A DNA stretch of 42,178 nucleotides, taken from positions 1 through 42,178 of the forward strand of contig JAUCBJ010004976.1 of the NCBI GenBank assembly GCA_032718475.1, in the 5' to 3' direction. The notes under the pieces are model-generated. The model had not been told where the DNA came from, made no database searches, and worked only from the letters and a program-made list of their open reading frames with translations. This stretch comes from Nemertoderma westbladi. Its lineage: Eukaryota > Xenacoelomorpha > Nemertodermatida > Nemertodermatidae. The position numbers were made by a program, and so were the translations under genes. Below, piece after piece: positions 31,262 to 42,178 of this stretch (position 1 is the stretch's first letter; every line of letters begins with the position of its first letter).

Positions 31262-32830
31262 TAAATACCTGGACTTTTAGAACGCCCATATCTCAGCTAG
31301 CTATTTCTCAACGACATTAATAGTTATTTAATAATAATTGCTTATTAAACAATATCTTTTAATAATTATAATACAGTAATTAGGATGATTTTAACAATTA
31401 AATTACATATTGGACGATAAATAAAACACGTTATTTACGTTTTCGCCCCTCGATCCGACTTATTTACCTACCTCGCTGCGCATGGCTGGTAAATATAAGA
31501 TCTCGGGACGAACGGTAAATAAAGCATATTTTATTTACCGTACAAAAGATAGTTATTTAATTAATTATATTAAATAAAATCCACAATAATATTTTAACAA
31601 AACTTTTTAAAAAAGCTGTAGATTTTTTAAACGTCTTCGTTCAAAACCTTTCATACAAAATGGTGGAGGAGTGGTAATTTGAAAAATTCCAAATATAATT
31701 TGGAGATAATTCCCTTTTAAGATTGAAACTTCCCGCCCAAACCTGTTTGTATGTGGTCTTTGAACTGGTTACGAGTGTTTGGCCGCACGCGCGCGATCTT
31801 ACTAAAATTATCAATATGAGGGTTTTCGGGGTCGGCGTTCTCCTTTCCGAAAAATATGTCCGTCTTTTTTCTTATATTTTGACAAACTGGTGGAAGGAAA
31901 GACAGCGATAAACAGTGAAAATTTTAGTAAAGGAAGGGGTAATCCTACCTATATACTGTATAATTTAAAATTTTATTTTTTTGTAATAATATACTACCAC
32001 TACCACTGTAACTGTATAATTGTAAATGCTATTAATTACTCGTGTAAATACAGCAACTGTGTACTGAGGAACGCTTCATAGAATAGGTTTCACCATATTG
32101 ATCACGTTTTTGTACAGTATTGATTTACCACCCTCTGTTCTATAGTGCATCTCCAAACCATTCCTCAATTAAGGCTTAGCAAGCATGAGTTCTGCTTCTA
32201 CAGCACATGTATGTATATAATATGTATGTATACTGGTGAACCTTACTGGATATATGTAATAATGGATTAACATTGTTGATATATTTTTATCCCTAGGACT
32301 GTATCCACTCTTCAACTACTGACGACGATTTTGATATCAAAAGTTAAATCTCAGTGTAAATTACAGAATATCTAATAATATATATGCCCGAGCTGCAATA
32401 CTTTAGTTTGCGCCATTCACTACCCCAAATAGAGGACAATTTTTAAAGCGTCTCACACGTCATTATTATTGCAATGGTCGAGGTACAACTTTTCTGATCA
32501 TGTTTATTCTAAACTTCAAAATCGCTAGCGCTAGGATGACTAAATGGCGAGGAAACATGTAGTATTTCACTTGCCTGCAGTCAGCTGACAAAACTCACTT
32601 TTCTACAATAGGGTTGGTGCGCAAGAAAAAGTGTAAACTAGAACAGTTGAAGCGGAGAGTCTTGCACATCTTTTGACACCTCTAGTAATTAAATGCTGTG
32701 CGCATTGTATATGTACAGTACAATATAGTTTTGTAAAGTTTTGATTCCTAGAAGGACATCCTAGAGAACATCATATTGGTATAAGTAGTGGAATAAACTG
32801 ATAATAACAACATAAACAACATAAAAGTGA
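31262..32830. other. Intergenic, no gene recognised
   Basis: AT-rich DNA with an inverted-looking ttatttacgtt/aacggtaaataa-type patch near 31430-31550. Short frames only. Confidence 0.4.
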
Positions 32831-33276
32831 CCAACATAAACTGATCTGATTGTATTAATAATGACATCATTGGGAATCCTATATGCCTGAATAATTTTGC
32901 CCATGTGTTGGCGTGAATGGAAGGCTTTGAAGAAATCCACACATATGATATAACCTGGGGGGTGTTTCACGAAGCGTCATTTAACTAAATTGGCGTAAAT
33001 GAAGTATCATTTAATAAATGTGCGTTTCACGAAGTTTCATTTAATTAAATTAAATGAAACTCCATTTAGCTGCTAAATAATAGTGTATCACGAAGGTGTC
33101 ATTTAAGATTTTATGTCATTTAATTTAAATGAAACCTCTGGGTACCATTTAACGTTATCTAATGTCATTTTACACTTAGAAATAATTTTATCCAAGCAAC
33201 AATGAATTGTGTTTTCCAGAAAGACTGAAAGAAGAGTACAACAAACATACATATTTCGTAGTTGAAAACGATATAA

Positions 33277-33493
33277 GGCCGCATTCACACTGGTATGTTT
33301 TATATATTTTAGTATGTTTTTTATAATATGTTTCGTATGTTTTTTATATGCTTTTTACAGTATGTTTTTACATTTTTTAGTTCTCGAATGTTGTTCGAAT
33401 ACTTTCATGACAAACAATATTCGAGAACTTTTGACATATGTGAGATAAAAAACATACAAAACATATAAAAAACATACCAGTGTGAATGCAGCC
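33277..33493. mobile_element. 217-bp MITE nested in the Harbinger element, TSD TAA
   Basis: The ends ggccgcattcacactggtat and ataccagtgtgaatgcagcc are inverted repeats. TAA flanks both sides (33274-33276 and 33494-33496). The interior has an inverted gttctcgaatgttgttcgaa-type core and repeated tatgttttttat units. It is related by terminal sequence to the MITE at 9063-9254. Confidence 0.88.
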
Positions 33494-33564
33494 TAAGATA
33501 TACATTGCGATGTATGTATACATCACAATAACATTGTTTTAAAGTATTATAGACCTATATTACA

Positions 33565-34588
33565 ATGCTGCATCTCATGCTTCAACAGCGTCGTGCCCCG
33601 AGACCGAGAATATTTCAGGATCGATATGATCCGTTAGACAGCATGCATCCAGAGTTATTTAAAGAACGTTACAGGTTTCCGAAAGAGATCGTAGCAGAAA
33701 TGTGCACTGGAGTGTTTGCACGATTGGAACATCTTACAGGACGAAGCTGTAGTCTTCCTGTCTCTCTGCAGGTTTGCACAGCGCTAAAATTTTTTGCCCA
33801 GGGTTCATACATGGCTGTAGTTGGGGATATCCAGCACATTTCGAAAACAAGTGCAAGTCGTTGTATTGAGAATGTGTCAACAATATTATGTGAAGAGGCA
33901 CCAAATTACGTTACTTTTCCAGACTTAAATGCTACAAAGTATTCGTTTTATGAATACAGCAGCATGCCCTGTGTCATAGGTGCAATCGATCGCACTCATG
34001 TAGCAAGAGACCCCATCTGAGAATGAATCATGCTATGTCAACCGGAAAGGTTACCATAGTATCAATGTGATGCTTGTCTGTGGTCCGGATCTACAGATAT
34101 ATAATTGTCTAGCAAAATTTCCAGGTGGAACCCACGATGAGTTTGTTTTGACATCATCGGCCTTGTACAAATATCTCGAGAGCACACCTCAGGAAGGTTG
34201 ATTGCTAGGAGATTCAGGGTACCCCTGTAAGAAGTGGCTGCTGACACCACTAGATGAAGAGGCATCTGCAGGTAACATAAAAGAACGTGTATATCAGAAG
34301 CGCCATAAGAAAGCACGATGTTGTATTGAAAGATGTAATGGTGTACTTAAACAACAGTTCCGATGTTTACATAACAAGCTAGACTTTGGACCAGCGAAAT
34401 GTTGTAAAGTGATAACAGCCTGTGTAGTACTGCACAACATAGCCATAAAGAATAATCTGGCTTTTGATTTAAACGAAGAAGAACTTGAGCAAATGTTGAT
34501 TGATGACCCTGGAAGTCGATTCACTGATGATTATCACTTAGTTGCTACAGGGGCTGATGTTCGTGCCAAGCTCATTGACAACATTTAA
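33565..34588 (+). pseudogene. Harbinger DDE transposase (HARBI1/PIF-like), broken
   Basis: ATG at 33565. The first open part (151 codons) has an N-terminal helical region (YRFPKEIVAEMC), the LQVCTALKFFAQGSY block and the first catalytic Asp in IGAIDRTHV, where the usual Gly after Asp is Arg. A one-base frameshift near 34013 leads to an alternate frame coding ESCYVNRKGYHSINVMLVC and FPGGTHDEFVL. That frame is interrupted by TGA at 34198-34200. It then continues with LLGDSGYPC (second Asp) and ARCCIERCNGVLKQQFRCL (catalytic Glu), ending at 34588. One frameshift and one nonsense codon make it inactive, but overall length and order match intact relatives. Confidence 0.92.
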
Positions 34589-35038
34589 ACTATAGGCCTA
34601 CCAGCCCGCCCTTGAGGTACTCATAAACTTTCCCCTTGGAAAATAGTATCACCATTAACTCATCATTCATTGTACAGTCGTGTAGTCCAACAGTACCGGT
34701 ATGTTTGAGAAAATCCTAAACAAAGTCTGAAACTGAAACTAAAGTAAATCGACGAATTACTAAATGGTCGAAATTGCAACTTTTGAAATTAAATTGGTGG
34801 GGGCTCCGGTGGTAGAGGGGGGTTGAAAGTGGGATTGTTCGATAGCGATGGAGTAGCAAACTTGCAATCAGATCAGTACCGGTACTTTTTTGACCTCCAA
34901 GGTGGGACCACAAAATTACGATAGTGCCATTATAAACACTGTCAGAAAACGTTTTATTGATTGTCCGTGTGTGTAAATGTTGATATTGATTACAAGTTTG
35001 AATACGGTAGGCCTACTGATTTAATTGCAGTTTATAGT

Positions 35039-35962
35039 TTAAGCTGTTGATATGTACAACTGATAAATTAATGAACTTATGTCAGTTAGGCTGTACTCTG
35101 AGTTAAGATTATCCCCATTATTCATGAGATTCTGCGACTCCTCTTTGTAACTCATGTTCCGCAACTTACTCTCGGATATCATTAGCCTTCGCTCTTCAAT
35201 AGCAAGTCGTCGACACTCTATGTTTAGCCGTTCTTCCTCGCTTTCAAGGCGTCGTTTCTCCATGACCAATCGCTCTCCTTCTATTTTCAAAATTGGATTG
35301 TCTTCATCCACACGTTGTATTGTGACACACTCTTAAAGGTCTTTGCCTTACAGTCTCCACTTCCTCCTTGGTTTTCATTTTGATACTTGCGTTTATTATC
35401 ATTTGTATCCTCAACTGGACCTTCCCCGACTACACCGTGGTCAAAAACAACAACGTCAGCAGGCGCACCGTTTATTCCTTTCCAACTATCCTCTGGTATC
35501 ATTCTTGCTATCCTTTTCTCTATACAGGTAAAATTCTCAATCACTTCATCCACATTCACTTCTACTTGCCCACCCCCGGTCTTCTTAATCTCCTTAGTGA
35601 TACTCGAGTGCGCTGTGTTTAATTTTTTTTCACTAATGATGACTCATTGGACCATTTTATTTTAATTTGTTCCCTTGTTCGTTCTTGCCCACCAACTGCA
35701 TTAACCCTGCAGGTAATTTTATCATATAATTCATTCTTGCCTGCAAGTGTAATTGTTGAACAGAACTGCGCATTGAGTATTCGGCAATGCTGCTCATACT
35801 ATCTATGAGTGCATCGAACTCGTCTGTTGTCCACTTTCCCTTCCTACTAGATTTAGTTGCCTTACTACTACCAGTTGTACTACTAGCCATTTTACCAAAG
35901 TGAAGCAAATGAGGGATGATTGCAAATGGCTTAATGAAAATAGTATGAAAACTATGACTCAT
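35039..35962 (-). pseudogene. Harbinger Myb/SANT-like accessory protein, frameshifted
   Basis: Read leftward from 35962. After a short lead the likely start is MASSTTGS, followed by RKGKWTTDEFDALIDSM, a Myb/SANT-type trihelix opening. The frame breaks near 35660 and again in an A8 run near 35630. It resumes with KKTGGGQVEVNVDEVIENF and ends with a highly charged coiled-coil tail (EGERLVMEKRRLESEEERL) after another frameshift near 35300. In the family this protein binds the element ends and helps bring the transposase to the nucleus. It is dead here. Confidence 0.8.
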
Positions 35963-36358
35963 TGTACTCTAGAGTGTGGAATTATTGTTATCATAGAAAC
36001 AAGTGAGATACAATAATTTATTGTTGAACGATAATTATGTTAATGAGGCTAAATGACACCTAATTATCTAAATGGTACCATTTAACGTTAAATGACAACA
36101 GTCTTTAATGACACTTAAATGACAGTTTCGTGAAACGTAAAAACTTGCTGTCATTTAGGTGTGATTTAGATCGTGTCATTTAAGCTAAATTAAATGAAGC
36201 TACGTAAAACACCCCCCTGGAGTCTGGCTTTCAGTGTTCATGAAAGGAATAGAAGGTAGGCCTACCTCTATCTTTTTGAATCTCATTCTGATTCCCATAC
36301 CTTTCTATAATTTATTATTTGTGTTTATTGGTATTATTCGCTATCTGCAATCAATTCG

Positions 36359-36449
36359 CTATAGGTGTAACTGTCCTGCCTAAGTTAGTAGTTAGACTGT
36401 ACAATTAATCAGTGTGGACATGATGGTTCATGGTTCATGATACACTACC
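36359..36449 (+). repeat. Duplicated segment, first copy, left part
   Basis: Matches 37823-37912 (ctataggtgtaactgtcctg and ccatgatggttcatggtt-like text, with small differences). It is separated from its right part (37497-37628) by the non-LTR insertion at 36461-37485. Confidence 0.85.
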
Positions 36450-36460
36450 CTTTCGTTGTA

Positions 36461-37485
36461 CTACTACTAAGATGGCGAATTGTGACAGTGGAAATGAGAT
36501 CTTTCCATGCTTCCTGATTCTCCATAGTTGTCGCAATTTCGTTTCTCTCAAGTTCAGTATTCTTTTTCAAGCTGGTCTATATATGTTATAGCTGGTCGTC
36601 CACGGGTACGCATTCCATTTGTTGGTTGCCAGAAAAGAAGGTCAAAAAAGGGAAAAGAAGGGTGGTTGATACAGGTGGTATTGTACCATAGAGCTCGGCG
36701 TGTCATATGTTGTCTCCAACTGATGTTTACGGCTGCTCTTAGTAGTCTTGTGTAGCAACCATCAATTGGTTGTTCAAGTGATTTCGTCAGTGTCCAGGTC
36801 TCAGACCCATAGAAGTACACTTTCCACTGTGGCTCGAAAAACCTTAGTCTTCAGGTGCCTGGAGAGATCTGATATCCAGATGGTATCCATTTTTGATTGA
36901 GCTACCCATGCTTTTGCTCTATCCATGATCCAAGGAACTGTGGTCCGAACCAATAATGTTGAACGAGCTGTATGCCTTGCAGTTAATTAATCATGCTGTT
37001 TCTCCACTTTTTATTTATAAGGATGTAATTCAGTTGTGCTCTGGTTCCATTAGGGTATTGAAAGGTCCATAGCTTCCCCTTAGTCTTTTCGAATGTGGAG
37101 TTTGTTGGTATCAATTCGCATTCTTCCATTAGGTCTAAGAGTAAGCACCCATTTCTGTTCGAACTGGTGTTATACAGTAGGTATAACCCTGGATGGCTGG
37201 ATGTCTTCTGGGCCAAATTGAGCATTCTGGTCACCAGCAATGACTTTGATGTTGTGTTTCGCAATGTCCTTTATAAATTCAGTCAGATCATCATAAAACT
37301 TGACTGCTTGTTCTGGCTCTGAGGAATTGGTTGGACTGTAGCAACATATTACTGTTGTCTTGGGATTCCCATCAAATGTTGCAATTATGACCCTGGAATT
37401 TATAGATTAAATGTTGTTTAGGGTCTGAATTCCAAATGGGCATAGCAGAATTCCTGCCCCACCAATTGATTCATTTGCAGAATTT
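36461..37485 (-). mobile_element. Decayed, internally deleted non-LTR copy with about 11-bp TSD
   Basis: Flanked by ctttcgttgta (36450-36460) and ctttcattgta (37486-37496). The duplicated paralogous segment at 37913-37923 has one uninterrupted ctttcattata, which is an empty site. On the minus strand it opens with endonuclease remnants (GGAGILL, CCYSPTN, AGDQNAQFG, GKLWTFQYPNGT, QLNYILINKKWR). It then jumps to the C-terminal part of the RT ORF (KVFRATVESVLL, frameshift, YGSETWTLTKSLEQPIDGCY) and ends in a tag repeat tail (ctactacta on the plus strand). The catalytic RT domain is deleted. Confidence 0.88.
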
Positions 37486-37496
37486 CTTTCATTGTA

Positions 37497-37628
37497 GCGT
37501 GTGGTTAAAGACAGCTAAAGTACAGTACAGAAGGATTGAGCACAGTGGCAGCAGGTTACGTTATTGACAGATGGGAGGCCATGAGGTGGTTAATTGCGGA
37601 CATTCAAGGTATCAGGTAGTAATTCCAG
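37497..37628 (+). repeat. Duplicated segment, first copy, right part
   Basis: Matches 37924-38033: ggttaaagac, gttgagcacag, attgacagatgggaggccat and aaggtatc-ggtagta in the same order, with an extra gaggtggttaattg stretch here. After it a tRNA-like SINE head begins. Confidence 0.8.
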
Positions 37629-37642
37629 GTCTACCTTTTACC

Positions 37643-37711
37643 TGAGCCACTAGCTGAATGGTTAGAACGTTAGACTTTCAACCCAGAGGTCACCAGTCCG
37701 ATCCCAACTGG
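37643..37711 (+). other. tRNA-like sequence (SINE head or pseudo-tRNA)
   Basis: The A box is tagctgaatggtta and a B-box-like agtccgatcccaact follows at normal spacing. The anticodon-loop-like ctttcaa would read TTC. The downstream sequence (gacgtcgttgttgactttga) suggests a SINE body. The T-arm pairs (ccagt/actgg) but the acceptor ends do not, so it is not called a functional tRNA. Confidence 0.5.
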
Positions 37712-37822
37712 ACGTCGTTGTTGACTTTGAAAAGCTGTGCCCAACTAAAGTTATAATAATATGAAACCCTTCATTCACCTATAACACCAATATTAAATTT
37801 AAAATAAACCGGTTGCATTTCT

Positions 37823-38033
37823 CTATGGGTGTAACTGTCCTGCCTAAATTAGTAGTGAGAGTGTATAATTAATTATTTTGGCCATGATGGTTCATGGTTA
37901 ATATACACTACCCTTTCATTATAGTGGGTGGTTAAAGACGCTAAGTTACTGTATGGTTGAGCACAGTATGGCAGAAGATGATGATATTGACAGATGGGAG
38001 GCCATTGCGGACAAACAAGGTATCGGGTAGTAC
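37823..38033 (+). repeat. Duplicated segment, second copy with empty insertion site
   Basis: Contiguous version of 36359-36449 plus 37497-37628, with the target ctttcattata at 37913-37923 unoccupied. It ends at cttccgcatcc, where a reverse transcriptase fragment starts. The nature of the duplicated sequence is unknown. Confidence 0.85.
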
Positions 38034-38510
38034 TTCCGCATCCAGTACCACCACATTTGTGGCTACTGCTGATGGAGACACAGATCCATTCGAAGTCTTA
38101 TGGGGAGTCCTTCAGTGTGACACACTTGCACAATTTTTGTTCATAATTGTGGTTGACTATGTTCTACACTCATGTACTTAGATCATCTTAAAAAGATGGG
38201 GTGATGGAAACGGTAACACCCCCTACTGGTACAAAAAGTATAAGAAATCCAGCAAAGTACCTTACTAGTCTAGACTTTGCTGATGTCTAAGTGGTACTGG
38301 CAGATCACTAGAGGGAGCCCAAATGCTCCTCTGCGTATTGGAGCAGGATTCTTCTAGTGGTGGTATTTTTGTAAACTCCAAGAAGAACAAAGTTATGACA
38401 GTCAACCTAGACAGCCCTCAAGAAATGTCTGATCGTAAGGGCATAAGCTCTAAGGATGGCTTTCTTGAGCACGTGCATGGCTTCTGCTACTTGGGATTGT
38501 AGGTCCGGTA
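38034..38510 (+). pseudogene. Reverse transcriptase fragment, degenerate
   Basis: TTTFVATADGDTDPFEVLWG, then LQCDTLAQFLFIIVVDYVL, matches the palm region of the ORF at 14272-17155, with Cys replacing Gly in the LQGD motif. Frameshifts follow. Remnants of the FADD region, VNSKK and GFCYLG continue to about 38510. There are no intact catalytic Asp pairs and no 3' end or target duplication was seen. Confidence 0.82.
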
Positions 38511-41028
38511 GTACCAGCACTATTTGCAGTTTAATGTGTTGTTTTTAATAGTGCATTTGATTAGACTATGGCTTTAGGGAAATTAGTTTAGGTTGAAAGT
38601 TTTTGTACTTTTTAATCATTGTTAAATGCATTGAATTTAAATTTTAGGGACAACAGGGGAATCATAGAAGCAGCAGTTGGAGGACATAATTTCGATGTTA
38701 AAATTTTCTTGGTTGGACCTAAAAATTCTGAAAGATAACAATTGTTGGTTGTTGATTGGATGTACCTATTTTGTATTTGAATGCACCAGCATGGTTTGAG
38801 GGAAATGCCGGACTAAAACAGCGGACAGTTTTAAATCCTAACTTGGGATCTTTTCATCCTAAGTGAAATTTTCAGTCATGGAGCTGCAGGATAGGATGAT
38901 AGTTAGCCTACCGATTGGGTTTAAATCAAAAAATCTATATTTCTTATCTAATAGTATATATTTGCATAACTTGTCAATACTTTTTTATGATTTAATCAAT
39001 TTAGATCCATTGCTAGTATGTTTTTCAGTTATGGTATAAAAATAATGTAGACTGCAATATTATTTCCCATAGAGTTATTCATCATTATAATATTTATGAA
39101 GAATACAAGTTCATTGAGATATGTACGTACACTATAGGAGACTATTACATTAATATGTTATCCATATAAACATATAATATTTAAAATATGTGATGAAATC
39201 TTGATATATATATTTAACATGAGACCAGTTTGTCCACTACCGTATCATACCATACACATTACTATTCGCTAACCTATACTATACATTAATACACTAACGT
39301 GATACTATCTATATACCATCTTATTCTACTATGTACATATATATTACTCCATCTGGTGTAAATAATATTCACAAGTAAACTAAAATGTCAATAAATATAG
39401 ACAAAAAAAATAACGTTATGTAACAATATCTATATGTTTACTTGTAGATGATACTACGTAATTATTTATCTCATTTTAGTGCAACTTTTGTGTACTTCAA
39501 ATCGCTTCCCCGTTTGAAAAAAATAATATATTATATTCCATTATTCTTGCTCACCTTAGGCACATGTTTACTTTCAGCATATCATTATTATTGTTATTAC
39601 TGTCAATGATGATGGTGTTTGTTAGATAACAAAAATTGAAGTTTATAGTTAATTTTATTTATTTATATATATATTTATATTTATTTATTTTATTTATAAA
39701 TTTATGGATTCCAATAAAGGGCATGTAATGTATGCCAATGACATATTAAAGATTAAATTAACTTTAACATAACAATATGTATAAATACTTAATAATCAAC
39801 TATAACAATCATATAATGGTACTGAATACGTAATAACTAATGTAGACCAAGAAACCTTTTTATGTAATTAGTTTTCTAATTTCAAAAGCACTCACACTAT
39901 AAGTATTAATTTTACAACAGCAATAAGAAAGAGAAAAGATAACAGAAGAAAATAAAGTAAAATACTTTTTTCATTACTTGTTTATACTAAATTCACAGAA
40001 TAAAAAGTCTCAAAGTTCAACAGGATCTATAGAGCTCTAATGCTAATGAACAACCTCTACTTAATTGGGTATAACACATTTGCACAATTTTTGAATGTAT
40101 CCTAAAAAATTAATTAGTATTGTCCACCCTCATCCTTGGTTATTGATGTTTGTATATCCTTTATTAATGAAAATATCATATTTATATACTGTATCATTTA
40201 CATCCTGGGATGGGCTAGGCTGTAGTAGCATTTATAGTACTGCTATATACAGGCGGCTGCTATATTTCATAAAGTCGAATATAATACTAAATTAAATAAC
40301 TTACAGAAAATGAACAACAGAACTTTTAAATATCTATAATGAATTCAAACACAACCCTGCGAGGCATTTATTCATTCAAAAATGCCAGAAATATTTATTC
40401 CTGAATATTTACAGTATTGCAGCCAGGAATTGCTGTACTTGGACAGACAACCCTAGCAACAGATGCAGAAGTACCCTGTAGACTGCAGTATTATAAAGCG
40501 GTACAATATTGGGGCACAAATTCATTAAATTGGTATGCAATTTATTTAAATGCAAGGCAATACAGAATTTATTGTGAGGTTGAATACAAATATGTGTATT
40601 CGATTGAATAAATGTGCATTAAACAGAAATCATACATAATAATATTGTTGTATATCATATATAATAATATTTTAAACAATGAGTTTTTAAATGTTTAATA
40701 ATCAGTAATTTAAATTTATTTTAGCTTCATAATAGTAAGACAATTTATATTATTGATGAATGTTTTCATTATGTGCTTTTCTATATATAACATAAATATC
40801 AAAATTTGCTTCACCAGGAAAAAAATTAATATATATGATTTTTATAACAGTAAATTTAAAACGAATATAAAAAGTAATGTAGTGCAGCATACGCTACTCA
40901 TATTGATGTGAAGATGATGTGTACAATGTTTAATGAAATTATATTGAATAACAAGTCTAATCACCACATTACCCAAAAAAAGAAATAATATGCTAAATAA
41001 TATGTTATAAATAAAATAATGTTATGAC
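38511..41028. other. AT-rich intergenic region, no gene recognised
   Basis: Very A/T-rich, with an at/ttat microsatellite patch near 39650-39700. The frames seen (up to 66 codons) have no recognisable features. Confidence 0.45.
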
Positions 41029-41322
41029 AACTAAAAGTAAAAAAGTAAAAGTAAATTTTCTTCGGCCGCTAGGCCAGGGATTACGCACAAAGTCTGACGA
41101 CTTATTTACAGTGCGGCCCCCCCAGAACTTTACTCCCCAGAGGAAACTCCAGTACTCATTTAGCTACCACTTAAGGATGCAAGGCAGAGATGCGCCCTGG
41201 CTGGTCCCTTTAAAGCATTCGTGCCGAAAGGAAAACTGCCCTGGCCCATGTGAGGATCAAACCCACGACCTACAGGAGATGTGAATTCAATGCAACCACT
41301 ACACCAAGGTGGAACCTCGTGG
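41029..41322 (-). mobile_element. tRNA-derived SINE, copy C (most complete)
   Basis: Read on the minus strand from about 41322, the head has an A box (ccttggtgtagtggttg) and a B box (ggtcgtgggtttgatcctc). The body follows: ggcagttttcctttcggcac, aatgctttaaagggac, ccagggcgca, ttcctctggggagtaaag, ccctggcctagcggccgaag. The tail is rich in tttac (acttttacttttttactttt). It aligns to copy A over the head and to copy B over the body. Confidence 0.8.
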
Positions 41323-42178
41323 AACAACTGACTGTATGAGAATCCTGATTACAATATACAATGTATATACAAGAATATCATGATTTTCTTTGAATCAGCA
41401 AACAGCAAATTAGGAGGTGAAACCAAGAGTCTGATTTGTGCGGCATCTTCCTACTAATCCTCAGTGTTTACTTAGTGAGTGATTTTCTATAAAAAGTGAC
41501 CACCAACCATTCTGCAACAAATATATTATTATGTCGATTAATTTAAACTATTTATAAATAAGGTGGAAAAAATATGAAGAGAGAAAGGCCACGAACAGGG
41601 TTTTCAAACTAACTTGACTTGGTTCCATAACACTGGTGTATATACAAGAATTAATCAAGACTGAGATTTTTATCCGCAACCGGGCCAAGGCTCAGAGGCA
41701 TAACGAAGGGGGCGGGGGAGGGGGGGGGGGGGGTCGGGAGGGGCGATTTTACTAACTATTACTAATACTAATAACAATATACTGTATAGATGAAAATATA
41801 TACGGTAATTCACATATTACACCAGTAAATATTGTAAACATTTTAATTTCGCTGAAGTTTAATACAGATTCTACTAGGTGCAGAGGTGATAGCGGTAGGT
41901 AAAAGGTGATATGCGATAGCAGGATAGAAATTCAGCAATACTACTGTATAATATATTTTATATAGATATATACAGTTAGATATATAATATAATTTTCTTT
42001 TAATATATAAGAAAAAAAAACAAAAAACGTCATAAATGAAAGTTAAAATTATTGTGGGGTGGAGGGGGCTAATTTCCCTGGGTGCTCGATGTGCAGAAAT
42101 GCGCTCATGTGTTTTGCCTGAAGTGATGTCTGAAGGGCAATCAGTTTGTGCAACTATGGACAAACGCCCTTTATCTGC
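41323..42178. other. AT-rich end of window with G homopolymer
   Basis: No gene was recognised. A G-rich tract lies near 41709-41741 (including about 16 uninterrupted G). The 106-codon minus-strand frame near the end has no recognisable domain. Confidence 0.4.

Larger units (their letters stand above)
32958..36216 (+). mobile_element. PIF/Harbinger transposon, 3,259 bp, TSD CTG
   Basis: The ends are inverted repeats: gggggtgtttcacgaagc at the left and ctacgtaaaacaccccc at the right, followed inward by multiple tcatttaa/ttaaatga units. CTG precedes the left end (32955-32957) and follows the right end (36217-36219). Removing the element and one CTG restores a reverse transcriptase frame on the minus strand. 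Inside are the two genes expected of this superfamily in divergent 3'-to-3' layout: a DDE transposase (+) and a Myb/SANT-like protein (-), both broken, plus a nested MITE at 33277-33493. Confidence 0.92.
32835..36312 (-). pseudogene. Non-LTR reverse transcriptase fragment split by a Harbinger element
   Basis: Minus-strand pieces at about 36312-36220 and 32954-32835 join across the Harbinger insertion. The first carries a GNQN-type block with a frameshift. The second carries YIICVDFFKAFHSRQ (the catalytic FVDFFKAFDS motif), then YRIPNDVIINTIRSVYVG. The frame is continuous across the restored CTG target site. Similarity ends near 32835. It belongs to the same general RT group as 14272-17155 but is more diverged. 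Confidence 0.75.

Overview
The window looks like an AT-rich, transposon-dense stretch of an invertebrate animal nuclear genome. Evidence for this: two intronless animal-type genes (a microsomal CYP2-clan cytochrome P450 and a nicotinic-receptor-like pentameric ligand-gated channel), Tigger/pogo and PIF/Harbinger transposons, an IS3-like integrase transposon, endonuclease/RT non-LTR retrotransposons, tRNA-derived SINEs and MITEs. The phylum cannot be fixed from the sequence alone. There are no bacterial operons, CRISPR arrays or rRNA genes.

Layout. 1-4.2 kb: tandem and fold-back repeats, a SINE fragment and long stretches with nothing recognisable. 4.66-6.33 kb (-): a frameshifted pogo/Tigger transposase. 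6.3-12.2 kb: non-coding DNA with a 134-bp near-perfect palindrome, a second SINE, a relative of the fold-back repeat, a 192-bp MITE and a tRNA-like sequence. 12.23-18.28 kb: the most structured region, a DNA transposon with about 0.8-kb terminal inverted repeats that each carry a roughly 390-bp minisatellite. It encodes a broken IS3-like (IS3EU-type) integrase. A 2.92-kb non-LTR retrotransposon is inserted inside the integrase, with a 10-bp target duplication and exact frame restoration on excision. A second, antisense, rearranged copy of the same retrotransposon sits inside the left inverted repeat, also with a 10-bp duplication. 20.56-22.05 kb (+): an intact P450 lying between two direct copies of a dispersed repeat and followed at once by a 54-bp tandem array. 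22.6-28.6 kb: a MITE-like unit and more repeats. 28.66-29.99 kb (-): an intact channel subunit lacking both cysteines of the Cys-loop and carrying Ala-Arg at the selectivity filter. 30.9-38.5 kb: retrotransposon fragments. One of them is split by a 3,259-bp Harbinger element whose own genes are broken and which carries a MITE; another is paired with a duplicated, unoccupied version of its target site. 38.5-42.2 kb: AT-rich DNA with a third SINE copy.

Only the P450 and the channel look like functional host genes. The retrotransposon ORF at 14272-17155 is open throughout but lacks its 5' end. All other coding sequence is decayed mobile DNA. The nested insertions give a relative order of events: DNA transposon before non-LTR insertions at 12-18 kb, and non-LTR before Harbinger at 33-36 kb.
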